This document shows, one piece after another, positions 25,813 to 34,606 of a stretch of DNA of 52,656 bases. The notes under the pieces are model-generated. The model was not told the origin of the DNA and ran no database searches. It saw only the letters and a list, made by a program, of their open reading frames with translations. Origin of the DNA: Bacillota bacterium (lineage in GTDB: Bacteria > Bacillota_A > Clostridia > Lachnospirales > Lachnospiraceae); NCBI GenBank assembly GCA_023443925.1, contig JAEZSL010000247.1, positions 1 through 52,656 of the forward strand, read 5' to 3'. Position numbers and translations under genes: made by a program. How positions within the stretch are numbered: the first letter of the stretch is position 1; every line of letters begins with the position of its first letter.

Positions 25813-26483
25813 TGCTCATCCTCCAGGGTGTAACCGACACCTCTGACTGCTTTTATTTTAACATGGGACTCCAGGGACTCCAGCTTCTTTCTGAGATAGG
25901 AAATATAAACCCAGACAACGCTGATTTCCGCCTCCGTATCATAGCCCCAAATCCGCTCCATAAACAACTCACTGGAAATCAGTCTTTTCGGATTATTTAT
26001 CAGCATCTCAAGCATTTGAAATTCCTTATTGCTGAGCCTTAGTGAGGTATTTTTACCGGATAGTTCATAATTTTCCTTATTCAGAGTAATATCTCCAAAG
26101 GTGATTACATTGGGTGTGAATTCTGCCTTACGTCTGGTCATGGCCCGGATTCTGGCCAGCAATTCCCCCATAGCAAAGGGTTTACCCAGATAATCGTCGG
26201 CTCCCGTATCCAGTCCCAGAATACGGTCTTCAATTTCCGTTCTGGCAGTCAGCATTAATACCGGTGTTGATACACCTTTTTCTCTTAGCTTTTCAAGTAC
26301 TTTAAGGCCGCTCATTTTTGGCATCATGATATCCAGAATCAGAATATCATAATTTTCAGCCAGCCCGTAATCCAGTGCATCAGCACCGTCATAAACCGCA
26401 TCTACCGAATAGTTATTATGTTTTAAAATAGCTGTCAATGCATTGGATAATTCTTTTTCATCTTCCGCAAGTAAAATTCTCAT
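25809..26483 (-). CDS. OmpR-family response regulator of the VTC-cluster system
   Basis: A 224-residue regulator with receiver acidic residues in LLAEDEKEL, the phospho-acceptor aspartate in DILILDIMMPKMSG and the lysine in LGKPFAMGELLARI. The winged helix has LSNKEFQMLEMLI and ends RAVRGVGYTLEDEQ. GGAGG lies 7 bases before the ATG at 26483; the ATG two codons earlier (26489) is only one base from GGAGG and is less likely. It overlaps the kinase gene by 4 bases. The likely target is the direct-repeat promoter at 24071-24112. Confidence 0.93.
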   Translation of the reverse strand: MRILLAEDEKELSNALTAILKHNNYSVDAVYDGADALDYGLAENYDILILDIMMPKMSGLKVLEKLREKGVSTPVLMLTARTEIEDRILGLDTGADDYLGKPFAMGELLARIRAMTRRKAEFTPNVITFGDITLNKENYELSGKNTSLRLSNKEFQMLEMLINNPKRLISSELFMERIWGYDTEAEISVVWVYISYLRKKLESLESHVKIKAVRGVGYTLEDEQ

Positions 26484-26821
26484 ACCCATTCCTCCATATC
26501 TGACGCCGGTTGATGTTACCTTCCTGCCTACTCTATCCGTTTACAAGCTTGTGGTTATTCTTTTCCCAATAACAGATCTTTTTATATCATATCTTTTCTC
26601 CTATTAAGCCTTTTCTAATATCATATCTTTTCTTAAATTATGTCTTTTCTTAATCATATCGAATATATCCTTAAATATCAAAAACCTTTTCCTTAGAGGT
26701 TATCTGATTAACATTGACATGAATCATACAACTCTAATTGCTCCTATCTACTATACTAACTCAACCTTAAAAATACCTAAATTAATACCCTTTTAATTCT
26801 ATGCAAGAAAATTCGAAGGTA
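26484..26821. other. AT-rich spacer upstream of the response regulator
   Basis: No gene is seen. The stretch 26560-26660 is pyrimidine-rich with repeated TATCTTTTCT words (atatcttttct, tatcatatcttttct, atgtcttttct). It probably contains the regulator promoter, but no clear -35/-10 pair stands out. Confidence 0.5.
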
Positions 26822-26938
26822 TTTCCTGTATGCTTCGAATGCCAAAAGGTCTCTCAAAGAGTATTTTATGAATATATGTTTAAACTTCGTATTCATTCGG
26901 AATACAAAATTAACCCTTTGACACTCGAATCCTCATAT
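26822..26938. repeat. MITE-like imperfect palindrome, copy B
   Basis: The left arm (26822-26875: tttcctgtatg, cttcgaatg, gtattttatgaat) and right arm (26891-26938: attcattcggaat, acaaaattaaccc, actcgaatcctcatatg) match the copy at 7850-7986 in order and orientation. The two arms are imperfect inverses of each other. It lies just past the azoreductase terminator. Confidence 0.65.
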
Positions 26939-26943
26939 GTAAC

Positions 26944-26979
26944 AAAAAAGATTCAGACCGGCTTGGTTTGAATCTTTTT
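26944..26979 (-). terminator. Rho-independent terminator of azoreductase
   Basis: The stem AAAAAGATTCAAACC/GGTCTGAATCTTTTTT (26965-26979 with 26944-26959) has a short loop and ends in a T-run on the minus strand. It lies about 30 bases beyond the stop codon at 27012. Confidence 0.85.
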
Positions 26980-27011
26980 AAGTTTATCCGGCATACACTG
27001 CCGGCAGAAAA

Positions 27012-27617
27012 TTAAAAATTCTCAGCAATCATTACAGCCTTTTCTATGGTATCTTTTAATATGCCTTCGATATCCTCACCAACCACATCCAACTTTTCAG
27101 CCGCTATGGTTGTGAAATCCGTTATACCAAAGAAAGCGAAGATAGTTCTTAAATAACGGTCACCCATCTCATATCCCGCAGATGCTCCTTCGGAATATTC
27201 GCCGCCTCTGGCTGCAATATGGACTGCTTTCTTCCCATGGCATAAGCCCACCGGGCCGTCTGCCGTATACTGAAAAGTGATACCCGTTACCGAGATATAA
27301 TCGATATATGCTTTTAATATGGCTGGTATACTTAAATTCCAAAGCGGTGCGGCAATAATCATTTTATCTGCTTCTACAAATTGATAGGCATATTTTAAGA
27401 TCGGATGATTTTTACTGTCCTCTGTTTTTGGTCCAAAGACAGTATTAATATCCTCTTCCGAAAGGAAATTTATATGTTCCCTGTACAGATCCAGAGTAAT
27501 AACTTCGTCCTCCGGATGGGATTCTTTATAAGTTTCCGTAAATGTATCGGATATTTTAAAAGTTCTCGAGGCTCCTTCCGGTTTTGCATTTGCCTTAATA
27601 TATAAAACTTTACTCAT
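27012..27617 (-). CDS. azoR: FMN-dependent NADH-azoreductase (AzoR family)
   Basis: A 201-residue flavodoxin-like quinone/azo reductase. The FMN-phosphate loop is ANAKPEGASRTFKIS near residue 9. The family motif APLWNLSIPAILKAYIDYI (about 90-108) and the flavin-contact segment ARGGEYSEG (about 135-143) are intact. It reduces quinones and azo compounds with NADH and FMN in the cytosol. The ATG at 27617 carries a modest AAGGAGTCAGAG-like site. It is monocistronic, with its own terminator. Confidence 0.93.
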   Translation of the reverse strand: MSKVLYIKANAKPEGASRTFKISDTFTETYKESHPEDEVITLDLYREHINFLSEEDINTVFGPKTEDSKNHPILKYAYQFVEADKMIIAAPLWNLSIPAILKAYIDYISVTGITFQYTADGPVGLCHGKKAVHIAARGGEYSEGASAGYEMGDRYLRTIFAFFGITDFTTIAAEKLDVVGEDIEGILKDTIEKAVMIAENF

Positions 27618-27737
27618 ATCTCTGACTCCTTAATATTTAATTTGGTACGCTGGGCCTGCTAATAGAATTTGCAGAATTTACCGAAATAATACATGTAACT
27701 AATTTCTGCCTGCCAGTTAAGGAAAGGAGGTGTTGGT

Positions 27738-28496
27738 ATGAGTATTTCGCCTATTGGCTACCGCGGTATCGGTTATGACAATTTCTCCAGCGGTTACCGG
27801 ATCACTACTGCTTCCGATAATCCGGCCGGGCTTTCCATTGTTGAAAAACTGAAATCTCAAACAAGAGGTTATGATGCCGGAACGAATAATGCCCGGACCG
27901 GTCAGGACCTGCTTAAGGTTTCTGACGGTGCTCTAAGCAGTATAACGGATCATCTCCAGAGAATCCGTGAACTAAGTGTCCAGGCTTCTAATTCTGCAAT
28001 CTACAGCGATGAAGATCTTCAGTCCATGCAGGATGAAGTGGATCAGATTAAGAAAGAAATCCAGTCCACGGCAAAAGGTACCGAGTTTAATACGAGAAAG
28101 TTATTGGACGGCAGTATGGCTGATTTAAATCTTGCCACCAATCCTCAGGGTAACGGTATGAAAATCGGCCTGGTGGATACTACGTTGGAAACCCTTGGAA
28201 TCGCAGATTATGACCTGACGGGTGATTTTGATATATCTGTTATTGATGATGCTCTCAAAAAGATAACCGACTCCCGCAGCAGCCAAGGTGCCTCTTATAA
28301 TGCCATTTCCTACACCGTTAACTACAACACCAATACAAGTCTGAATCTGACCTCCGCTACCAGCAAAACAGAAGATCTTGATTATGGAGAAAATATTGCT
28401 GAGTTAAAGAAGGAGCGGCTTCTGCAGCAGTACCAATTTTTCATGCAAAAAGGCATAGCAGACAATCAGTTAATAAAACAAAGGTTACTGTTATAA
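27738..28496 (+). CDS. Short, divergent flagellin-like protein (orphan)
   Basis: A 252-residue protein with the flagellin N-terminal D0/D1 pattern NFSSGYRITTASDNPAGLSI, NNARTGQDLLKVSDGAL and IQSTAKGTEFNTRKLLDGS. The C-terminal half has EDLDYGENIAEL and LLQQYQFFMQKGIADNQ, echoing the D0/D1 return helix. Only 18 residues precede SSGYRI, where flagellins have about 30, so the terminal D0 helix is shortened. AAAGGAGG precedes the ATG. No other flagellar gene is nearby. It could be a minor filament protein or a flagellin-derived secreted protein; polymerisation is uncertain. Confidence 0.82.
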   Translation: MSISPIGYRGIGYDNFSSGYRITTASDNPAGLSIVEKLKSQTRGYDAGTNNARTGQDLLKVSDGALSSITDHLQRIRELSVQASNSAIYSDEDLQSMQDEVDQIKKEIQSTAKGTEFNTRKLLDGSMADLNLATNPQGNGMKIGLVDTTLETLGIADYDLTGDFDISVIDDALKKITDSRSSQGASYNAISYTVNYNTNTSLNLTSATSKTEDLDYGENIAELKKERLLQQYQFFMQKGIADNQLIKQRLLL

Positions 28497-28498
28497 CC

Positions 28499-28536
28499 AA
28501 AAAAGGCGTTTCTTACACACAGAAACGCCTTTTTTG
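28499..28536. terminator. Strong bidirectional terminator
   Basis: A perfect stem AAAAAAGGCGTTTCT/AGAAACGCCTTTTTT (28499-28513 with 28521-28535) has a 7-base loop and T-runs on both strands. It serves the flagellin-like gene and the convergent DUF975 gene. Confidence 0.93.
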
Positions 28537-28556
28537 ATTCTATTGCCGGTTAAAGC

Positions 28557-29249
28557 TTACATATCCTGCCTATGCATATCTTTTCCGGAAAGATCATTGT
28601 AAAAAACCGCACTTGCTGCATTAATATACGGATTAAGTAAAAAAAATCCAAGGCCAAAGGTCAGGGAACTAAGGATTAACCATCCAATAAAGCTTATTAA
28701 AAGGCAGAAATACCTCCATTTGTTTCCGTCCATCATTTCTTTTGAACGGCTGATTGCTTCACCAATACCCATGTCAGGATTTTCCGCCATTAAGTATGGT
28801 GCCATGGAATAGCTGATTGCAGCTATTATACCCGGAATAATAAATAATAAGCTCCAGAGAAATGTAAAAAGTGAAATTAAAAGCTTTAGTCCGCAGGCTT
28901 TCCAAAATATATCTATTCTGCTAAAAAGATCTTTAAACTGTGGATTCGACCGGTTAATCAGATTCAAATTAAACTGGCAGTACCCTAACTGAATGGCACC
29001 ACCGATTAAAAAATAAATTAACATAAATAACAAAATACTGATGAGCAGCCAGGTGAAAAATAAGGAAGGACGAATGCCAAGCTGGGTGTACGCAAAGTTC
29101 TCCGCATCATCGCGCCTGTAATTGGAAGAACCGCCGAAATTGCTGCTAACACCTAAAAGGCTTGCAACAAAACCGGTTACCACCGCAAGTCCCCATCTTC
29201 CCTTAAGGGCTTGTCTTGCCATATAACGAAAATCCGCTGCAAATAACAC
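28557..29249 (-). CDS. DUF975 integral membrane protein
   Basis: A 230-residue membrane protein of the DUF975 family. The N-terminal ARQALKGRWGLAVVTGF segment is a family hallmark. A variable glycine/asparagine loop follows (SNFGGSSNYRRDDAEN). Membrane helices lie near residues 58-85, 120-150 and 185-212, with the conserved IGEAISRSKEMMDGNKWRYF stretch between the last two. The start is GTG 29249, with AGGAGG 8 bases before it. Function is unknown. Confidence 0.85.
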   Translation of the reverse strand: MLFAADFRYMARQALKGRWGLAVVTGFVASLLGVSSNFGGSSNYRRDDAENFAYTQLGIRPSLFFTWLLISILLFMLIYFLIGGAIQLGYCQFNLNLINRSNPQFKDLFSRIDIFWKACGLKLLISLFTFLWSLLFIIPGIIAAISYSMAPYLMAENPDMGIGEAISRSKEMMDGNKWRYFCLLISFIGWLILSSLTFGLGFFLLNPYINAASAVFYNDLSGKDMHRQDM

Positions 29250-29331
29250 GCTAAATACCTCCTGAAAATATTAAAAACAAGGTTTATGGTTACATTTTTT
29301 ATTTTAATTTATGCCGGGGCGGTTAAAGTAA

Positions 29332-29432
29332 TGCACCTCCGGCTAATTTTTAAGAATTCAACTGCTTAGCTAAGGAATTAACAACAAGCCCATGCCACCC
29401 GTCGGGTGCCCGGCGCGAATTTGTCAGGTGCA
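29332..29432. other. GC-rich structured intergenic element
   Basis: A GC-rich island in AT-rich DNA. An outer pair TGCACCT/AGGTGCA (29332-29338 with 29426-29432) encloses a self-complementary CTTAGCTAAG and a tight hairpin CACCC-GTC-GGGTG (29396-29408), followed by a CCGGCGCG word. It lies 80-180 bases upstream of the DUF975 start (minus) and about 390 bases upstream of the chemoreceptor (plus). It encodes no protein. A dispersed palindromic element or folded leader is possible. The rest of 29250-29817 shows only AT-rich promoter-like DNA. Confidence 0.4.
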
Positions 29433-29817
29433 TCGTGCCAGGCCCATATTGCTGCTTTCATTGTATCATAAAGAAACCGGTATTAAATTAATATAAAATT
29501 AAAAAACCATAAGAGGCAGCTTTAATTTATAATTTTTCTGAATCGATTATTTATTTATACCATATTATGTCTCCGCTTAAGTCTTTATCTCAAAGTATTT
29601 CTACTGTTCCATATCAATAAACTGTCCATTCTTTTCTTTCTATTACAGTCCCATATACATTAAAATCTTGTCTTCGCATGTAGTTTTACCATAATTCTGA
29701 TTAAAATGCCCATAAAAACCTGTTAAATTCCAGATATTTCTTAACAGTATTCATATTGTAAACTGAATACCACATTGCTATAATGCTTTTAAAGAATCGG
29801 CGGAAGGAGACATAAAT

Positions 29818-31866
29818 ATGAATAAACTTACAGAAAAAAACAAAAAAACAGGTATTAAAAGCATGAAACTGAAACTGGTACTAACCTTTCTATCCATGAA
29901 TATACTTACGTTGCTGGCCATCTCTTTCGCCGTCGGTATATCTGCATACCGTGTCATTTCAGCGGAAAATAATATGAAATTAATTAATGCGTCCGAAAAG
30001 AATTCCATGGAAATTGACGGCTGGCTTGCTGTGCAGGGTCAAATTATCAGTGAAGTCACCGACAGCCTCGGTACTCAGGAAGTAATGGACCGGGATAAAA
30101 CTTTAGAATATTTAACCCTTAAGACCGAATCCAATCCCTATGTTTTAGACGTATACATGGGTTTTGAGGATAAAAGCTTTCTGGACGGTTCCGGCTGGGA
30201 AGCACCGGCGGACTATGACTGCACTTCCAGAGCCTGGTATATCAACGCCAAGGAAAAAGGAACTTTAATTTATGGTACTCCTTCCATGGATGTAACTACA
30301 GGTGAAATGGTTATGGTCATATCAAAACCCGTCACCATCGGCGGCAGTTTTGCCGGTGTTGTAGGTGTGGATGTAAATCTGGGGACTTTAAACGAAATTG
30401 CCCAAAAATCTGTTACTTCGCCGGACAGTTACGCGTTTTTAACTGATGATCAGGATAATATTATGATACATCCCAATAAGGAATATATGCCGGAAGAAGA
30501 AACTTCTCATAATTTAAAAGAAGCCCTGGGTGTTAACAGTGCTGACATAGTAAGTAGGATTGCACAAAACAGCCAGTTAACTACAAAAAAGGATTACGAT
30601 GGCAATTTAAGGCATTTTGTTATGACAGAGATTAAAACAACAAACTGGAAGTTCGGCATAGCCGTATCGGATTCGGAATACATAAAGCCGGTGCATAATC
30701 TGCTCCGGGTTTTGATTCTGTGCTCCCTACTTACTTCGCTTTTCGTGGCCTTTATCTCCTACCTGGTAGGAGGAAGAAACGCCAAACCTATAATCTCTCT
30801 GACCGCCGCAATCCGCAAGCAGGCTGGTCTGGATTTCAGCCATGACAGCCAGGCTGCCTTCTTAAAGTATGAAAAACGAAGGGATGAAATCGGTATTATA
30901 ACTAATTCCCTTTTAACTATGGAGAACAACGTAAGACAGCTCCTGATACAAACTTCCGATGCCGTAAGTCAGGTATCCTCCACCGCTGAAGAACTATCGG
31001 CATCCTCCAGACAATCCGCTGCTGCCGCTGACGAAGTTTCCGGAACCATAAACCGGATTGCCCAGGGTACCGCAGAGCAAGCAGGTAATATGAGTGCGGG
31101 TACTCTAAGTCTGCAGGATTTAAGTAATTTAATTGATTCGGATAAAAACCACCTGGATTATCTGGCTGATGAGACCAGGCAGGTCAACCAACTAATTAAA
31201 AAAGGTCTTGACGACGTTGCTACATTGTCCCTAAGAGCTCAGGCCAATGGCCAGTCAGTGAGTACTGCTTATAAAAGTATTCAAAAAGCAAACGAAAGTT
31301 CAGAAAAAATCAGCGAAGCAAGCAGCTTTATCTCTTCTGTAGCCGCCCAAACCAATCTTCTGGCATTAAATGCAGCCATTGAAGCCGCCAGAGCCGGTGA
31401 AAACGGTAAAGGATTTGCCATTGTAGCCGAAGAAATCAGAAGACTGGCAGAACAGTCCACCGATTCCGCAAAAACAATTCACGATATAATAAAATCTTTG
31501 CAGGAAGATGCTGCAATCGCTGCAAAAGAGATGGAGGAAGCCGACTCTCTTGTAAGGGAACAGTCACAAAGTGTGAAAGAAACTGAATTAAACTTTAATG
31601 AGATTTCAGCTGCCATAAGGAGTGCAGGAGATGCGGTTCATAGTTTAAACGAGTCCGGGAGCCGAATGAACCTAAGAAAAGACGAAGTGTTTTATAATAT
31701 CGGAAACCTATCCGCAGCAGCCGACGAAACTGCGGCAGCCCTGCAGGAAACTGCAGCTGCCATGGAAGAAGCAACCGCTTCATCCGAAGAAATCGCCAAT
31801 GCCAGTGAAAATCTCTCCACTATAACCGCAGAACTGCAATTATTGATCAATAAATTTAAAGTCTGA
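29818..31866 (+). CDS. Methyl-accepting chemotaxis protein with a dCache sensor
   Basis: A 682-residue chemoreceptor. The first membrane helix is at about 22-44. A dCache-type extracytoplasmic sensor follows (about 45-295), with the ligand-site pattern [11 protein letters not shown] and [10 protein letters not shown]. The second helix is at about 297-320, then a HAMP-like linker and the long cytoplasmic coiled coil. The hairpin tip [18 protein letters not shown] (about 510-530), which docks CheA and CheW, is perfectly conserved. GGAAGGAG precedes the ATG. The dCache aromatic motif suggests an amino-acid-like ligand, but the residues are not diagnostic. No che genes are in the window. Confidence 0.94.
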   Translation: MNKLTEKNKKTGIKSMKLKLVLTFLSMNILTLLAISFAVGISAYRVISAENNMKLINASEKNSMEIDGWLAVQGQIISEVTDSLGTQEVMDRDKTLEYLTLKTESNPYVLDVYMGFEDKSFLDGSGWEAPADYDCTSRAWYINAKEKGTLIYGTPSMDVTTGEMVMVISKPVTIGGSFAGVVGVDVNLGTLNEIAQKSVTSPDSYAFLTDDQDNIMIHPNKEYMPEEETSHNLKEALGVNSADIVSRIAQNSQLTTKKDYDGNLRHFVMTEIKTTNWKFGIAVSDSEYIKPVHNLLRVLILCSLLTSLFVAFISYLVGGRNAKPIISLTAAIRKQAGLDFSHDSQAAFLKYEKRRDEIGIITNSLLTMENNVRQLLIQTSDAVSQVSSTAEELSASSRQSAAAADEVSGTINRIAQGTAEQAGNMSAGTLSLQDLSNLIDSDKNHLDYLADETRQVNQLIKKGLDDVATLSLRAQANGQSVSTAYKSIQKANESSEKISEASSFISSVAAQTNLLALNAAIEAARAGENGKGFAIVAEEIRRLAEQSTDSAKTIHDIIKSLQEDAAIAAKEMEEADSLVREQSQSVKETELNFNEISAAIRSAGDAVHSLNESGSRMNLRKDEVFYNIGNLSAAADETAAALQETAAAMEEATASSEEIANASENLSTITAELQLLINKFKV

Positions 31867-31906
31867 ATAAACTCTGTGATTTTATTTAAGCAAGGAGATA
31901 CAACGA

Positions 31907-31942
31907 GAGAGGTACCGTTTCCTGACGGTACCTCTCTTGTTG
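31907..31942 (+). terminator. Terminator of the chemoreceptor gene
   Basis: An 11-bp perfect stem GAGAGGTACCG/CGGTACCTCTC (31907-31917 with 31926-31936) is followed by TTGTTGTG. It lies 40 bases beyond the stop. Confidence 0.8.
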
Positions 31943-31944
31943 TG

Positions 31945-32155
31945 CTATTATTTATGTGCTATTATTTATGTGCTATTTTTCATTCACTTTTCTTCATTCA
32001 CTATTTTTTCAATTACTATTTTTTCAATTACTATTTTTTCAATTACTACTTTTTTACTATTTTTTTATTCACTATTTTTTCATTCATTATTTTTCATTCG
32101 CTATTTTTCCATGCATATTTTTTTCATACATTATTTTTTAATACAATATTTTTCC
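31945..32155. repeat. Degenerate AT-rich tandem repeat
   Basis: About 200 bases of T-rich DNA made from variants of a 15-base unit (caattactatttttt). The best-preserved copies lie between about 32010 and 32050, and decaying ones (cattcactatttttt and similar) lie on both sides. The last copies form the 3' end of the GNAT gene. Long frames on the plus strand across it are compositional artefacts. Confidence 0.75.
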
Positions 32156-32818
32156 TTCCCAGCTTTTTCTTGTTATTATCAGCTTACCTGCCTGAAATTC
32201 AACAGGATTTCCTGCCTCATCCTTTATAAAGGAAGCTGTTATCTTCTCTGTAATTTCCATGCCAATCTCTTTTAAAGGATGAATCTGAGGTTCATAATCA
32301 ATGGGATTATAAGCAAAAACTCCATCTACCTTCAGTTTTTCAAAGGCATACTGTACCATTAAGGAAAGGGCTTCCGTATCCAGACCCTCTCTCTGATAAC
32401 CAGTAAGCCAGACATGTCCCAGATCTGCCATATTATTTTCATCCACCGTATTAAAGGTTACCATACCAATCAGTTCCATGGACGGTTTGAGACATACGGC
32501 CCACATAGTATCCTGAGTGGCAAACCATCTGACAGCCTCCAGACAGCCTTCCGGATCCGTAGGCCAGGTATGGTCCCGCTCCCTCATAGGGGAATTCTCT
32601 TTGTCGACAGCCAAATTTTGGACTGCATCTGCATCCTCCTCATAAAAGGAGCGGATAACCAGCCTGCCTGTCTCAAATAAAAACGGCTTCTTCTCCCTCT
32701 CAAATATAAGTGCATTATCCTCCTGAATGGATCTTACAAGTTTTATAATATCAGGCAGTTTCTTTGGAGAATAATTCTCCGGCAAATTATAATATTCAAG
32801 CTTTTTTAATGTATTCAT
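32138..32818 (-). CDS. GNAT-family N-acetyltransferase (RimJ/RimL-like)
   Basis: A 226-residue protein with an N-terminal extension of about 45 residues, then the RimJ/L-type GNAT domain: ETGRLVIRSFYEEDADAV, MELIGMVTFNTV, ADLGHVWLTGYQREGLDTEALSLMVQYAFE and VDGVFAYNP. The acetyl-CoA loop (usually Q/R-x-x-G-x-G/A) appears as QREGLDTEA. The ATG at 32818 has GGAGG 8 bases before it; an upstream GTG (32824) is too close to that site. The last codons run into an AT-rich repeat tract, which may have replaced an older C-terminus. The substrate is unknown. Confidence 0.85.
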   Translation of the reverse strand: MNTLKKLEYYNLPENYSPKKLPDIIKLVRSIQEDNALIFEREKKPFLFETGRLVIRSFYEEDADAVQNLAVDKENSPMRERDHTWPTDPEGCLEAVRWFATQDTMWAVCLKPSMELIGMVTFNTVDENNMADLGHVWLTGYQREGLDTEALSLMVQYAFEKLKVDGVFAYNPIDYEPQIHPLKEIGMEITEKITASFIKDEAGNPVEFQAGKLIITRKSWEGKILY

Positions 32819-32964
32819 ACACACATCCTCCCCTCCTATGATCCGGCTCTGTTGTATTACTGTAAACCTTTGTTATTTTTGACGTTGTTATGACAAACAC
32901 ATAATCACTCCTTTTCTTTTATTTTGTATATTATAGCAATGTACAAAATAAAAGTATTATTGTT

Positions 32965-34347
32965 TTATACCATTTTTACGGGACAGTATAATTTCATATA
33001 GAGTGATTCATAGCCGTTTTCGGCATGGAATAAGGCAAAGATGGGTTCATGCAGGGGTTCATGAAGTGGTTCATGAATGTCTGTTCTGTTGCCGTCTATA
33101 ATGTTACGAATCATCCTTAATCCATTGTCTTTGATCCAGTTTTGCAATATTTCCCGGTACAAAGAATAGTCACTGCATAAACCGCAGGAAAGAACGGCAT
33201 ACAAACAGTCGGGTTTATTAAGGATATACATTCTTTTATTTTCAGCAAGCTCTAAATCCTCTGCTATCCTTACTCCATTTGTAAATGATTCATCGGATCT
33301 GCATATATAAAACTGGTTTGAGGTTTTAATAAGGTACGGATACTGTTCTTTTAAACAGTCAATTATCTGTTCCGAAGACACCTGTTCCGCATTATCTCCC
33401 CAGGCAGTAGACACGATAAATTTCATACTTCCCGGCCTTTCAAAGGTGATTCTGGAATAATCACTTTTCTTACGGACGGGCAGGAATAGACGAAGCTTTT
33501 TAATTTGCCTGTTTTTTACCAGATATTCCTCGTAATAAGGCTCATCCCCATATTCAAACATACTAAGGCCCAGCCATTCTGTGTAAAGATAATCCCAACC
33601 GGATCTGATCTCTTCCTCCTGATTCTTTACTGTTGTGGTGGCAAAATTAGAAAAAACCTCCGGTTTTTGTCCAATTATTATGAAGTTACTATCCTTTAAT
33701 TTATCATAAAACCCTTCCCAATCCGTGATATAAAGCTCATAACAGAACCTGGGGCCGCTTTGCACGCCGTCCCGGCCGAATATTCTGCCGGTAAAATCCG
33801 GCACCAATGAAAAGAAATCCTGTAAAGCAGCATTCTCAATCCCCGACAGCCGCTCGTGGTAATATTTGATACCTAACATTGGCGGAAGGGGGGCTGCGGC
33901 TATAGTAACCTGCCGCTCCCGAATAAGGTGAAAGGGCGGAAAGTAATAAATCTCGCCACTGCTTCTGTACTCCAGCGGCGTCAGGCCAACTGCATTTTTC
34001 ACACTGGTAGAGAAAATCTGCTGAGAGGTATAACCACATTCGTAAGCAATATCGGCAAGATTCATTTCAGAGTGCCTAAGCAAAGCCAGGGCGTTGGAAA
34101 GGCGCCGCTTTCTTATATATTCTTTGACAGAATGTCCGGTAATACTGTAAAAGTCCCGGTACAACTGCATATGAGATACAAATCCAAGTTCAGATAATAA
34201 CTTCGTATCCATACTGCAGGACAGATTTTCCTCGATATAACTGATCAATGAATAAATATGTTCTTTTGTGTTTAGGCCGTTATTTTTCCTTCCAGACATT
34301 GTTCCTTCCTGGTGTTCTTTCATCCTGTCGTTCTTCCTTCCTGACAT
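32965..34347 (-). CDS. AraC-family regulator with a C-terminal effector domain
   Basis: A 460-residue regulator. The AraC helix-turn-helix pair lies at the N-terminal end (about 30-128: LRHSEMNLADIAYECGYTSQQIFS, VGLTPLEYR). It is followed by a long GyrI-like effector-binding region (about 140-450). Three in-frame ATGs (34347, 34323, 34299) compete. 34347 (AGAGGG) and 34299 (GGAAGG) both have ribosome sites because the segment MSGRKN...MSGRKN is a duplication. The shorter start would remove 16 residues outside the domain. Near the C-terminus HEPLHEPLHEPI is encoded by three 12-base repeats. Targets are unknown. Confidence 0.85.
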   Translation of the reverse strand: MSGRKNDRMKEHQEGTMSGRKNNGLNTKEHIYSLISYIEENLSCSMDTKLLSELGFVSHMQLYRDFYSITGHSVKEYIRKRRLSNALALLRHSEMNLADIAYECGYTSQQIFSTSVKNAVGLTPLEYRSSGEIYYFPPFHLIRERQVTIAAAPLPPMLGIKYYHERLSGIENAALQDFFSLVPDFTGRIFGRDGVQSGPRFCYELYITDWEGFYDKLKDSNFIIIGQKPEVFSNFATTTVKNQEEEIRSGWDYLYTEWLGLSMFEYGDEPYYEEYLVKNRQIKKLRLFLPVRKKSDYSRITFERPGSMKFIVSTAWGDNAEQVSSEQIIDCLKEQYPYLIKTSNQFYICRSDESFTNGVRIAEDLELAENKRMYILNKPDCLYAVLSCGLCSDYSLYREILQNWIKDNGLRMIRNIIDGNRTDIHEPLHEPLHEPIFALFHAENGYESLYMKLYCPVKMV

Positions 34348-34367
34348 TTTTCCCTCTTACATTTTTT

Positions 34368-34471
34368 ACTTTTTAACTTTGATATTTTTTCTCTCTGATG
34401 TCCATTCCTTACATCTTTAACTTTTTAACTTTGATATTTTTTCTCTCTGATATCCATTCCTTACATCTTTC
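34368..34471. repeat. 52-base tandem duplication upstream of the AraC gene
   Basis: Two adjacent 52-base copies (34368-34419 and 34420-34471), each running from actttttaacttt to ccattccttacatct, differ at one central position (gatgtcc/gatatcc). They sit directly upstream of the AraC gene start and would lengthen its leader or duplicate a regulatory site. The remainder of 34472-34606 is pyrimidine-rich, without a gene. Confidence 0.85.
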
Positions 34472-34606
34472 TCCCTAACATTCTTTACTTCCTGTTTTTC
34501 ATAACTCTATTTTAAAAAAACTGATCTTTCCAGTTGAAAAATCATTAAATTAACAGCGATTCTTTTATCTTTTGTTCCTCAATATAACCACAGGGTAACC
34601 GGTCTG

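Noticed and set aside
31876..32275. Several overlapping frames rich in phenylalanine and tyrosine
   Set aside because: They are translations of the AT-rich tandem repeat in all frames and have no ribosome site.
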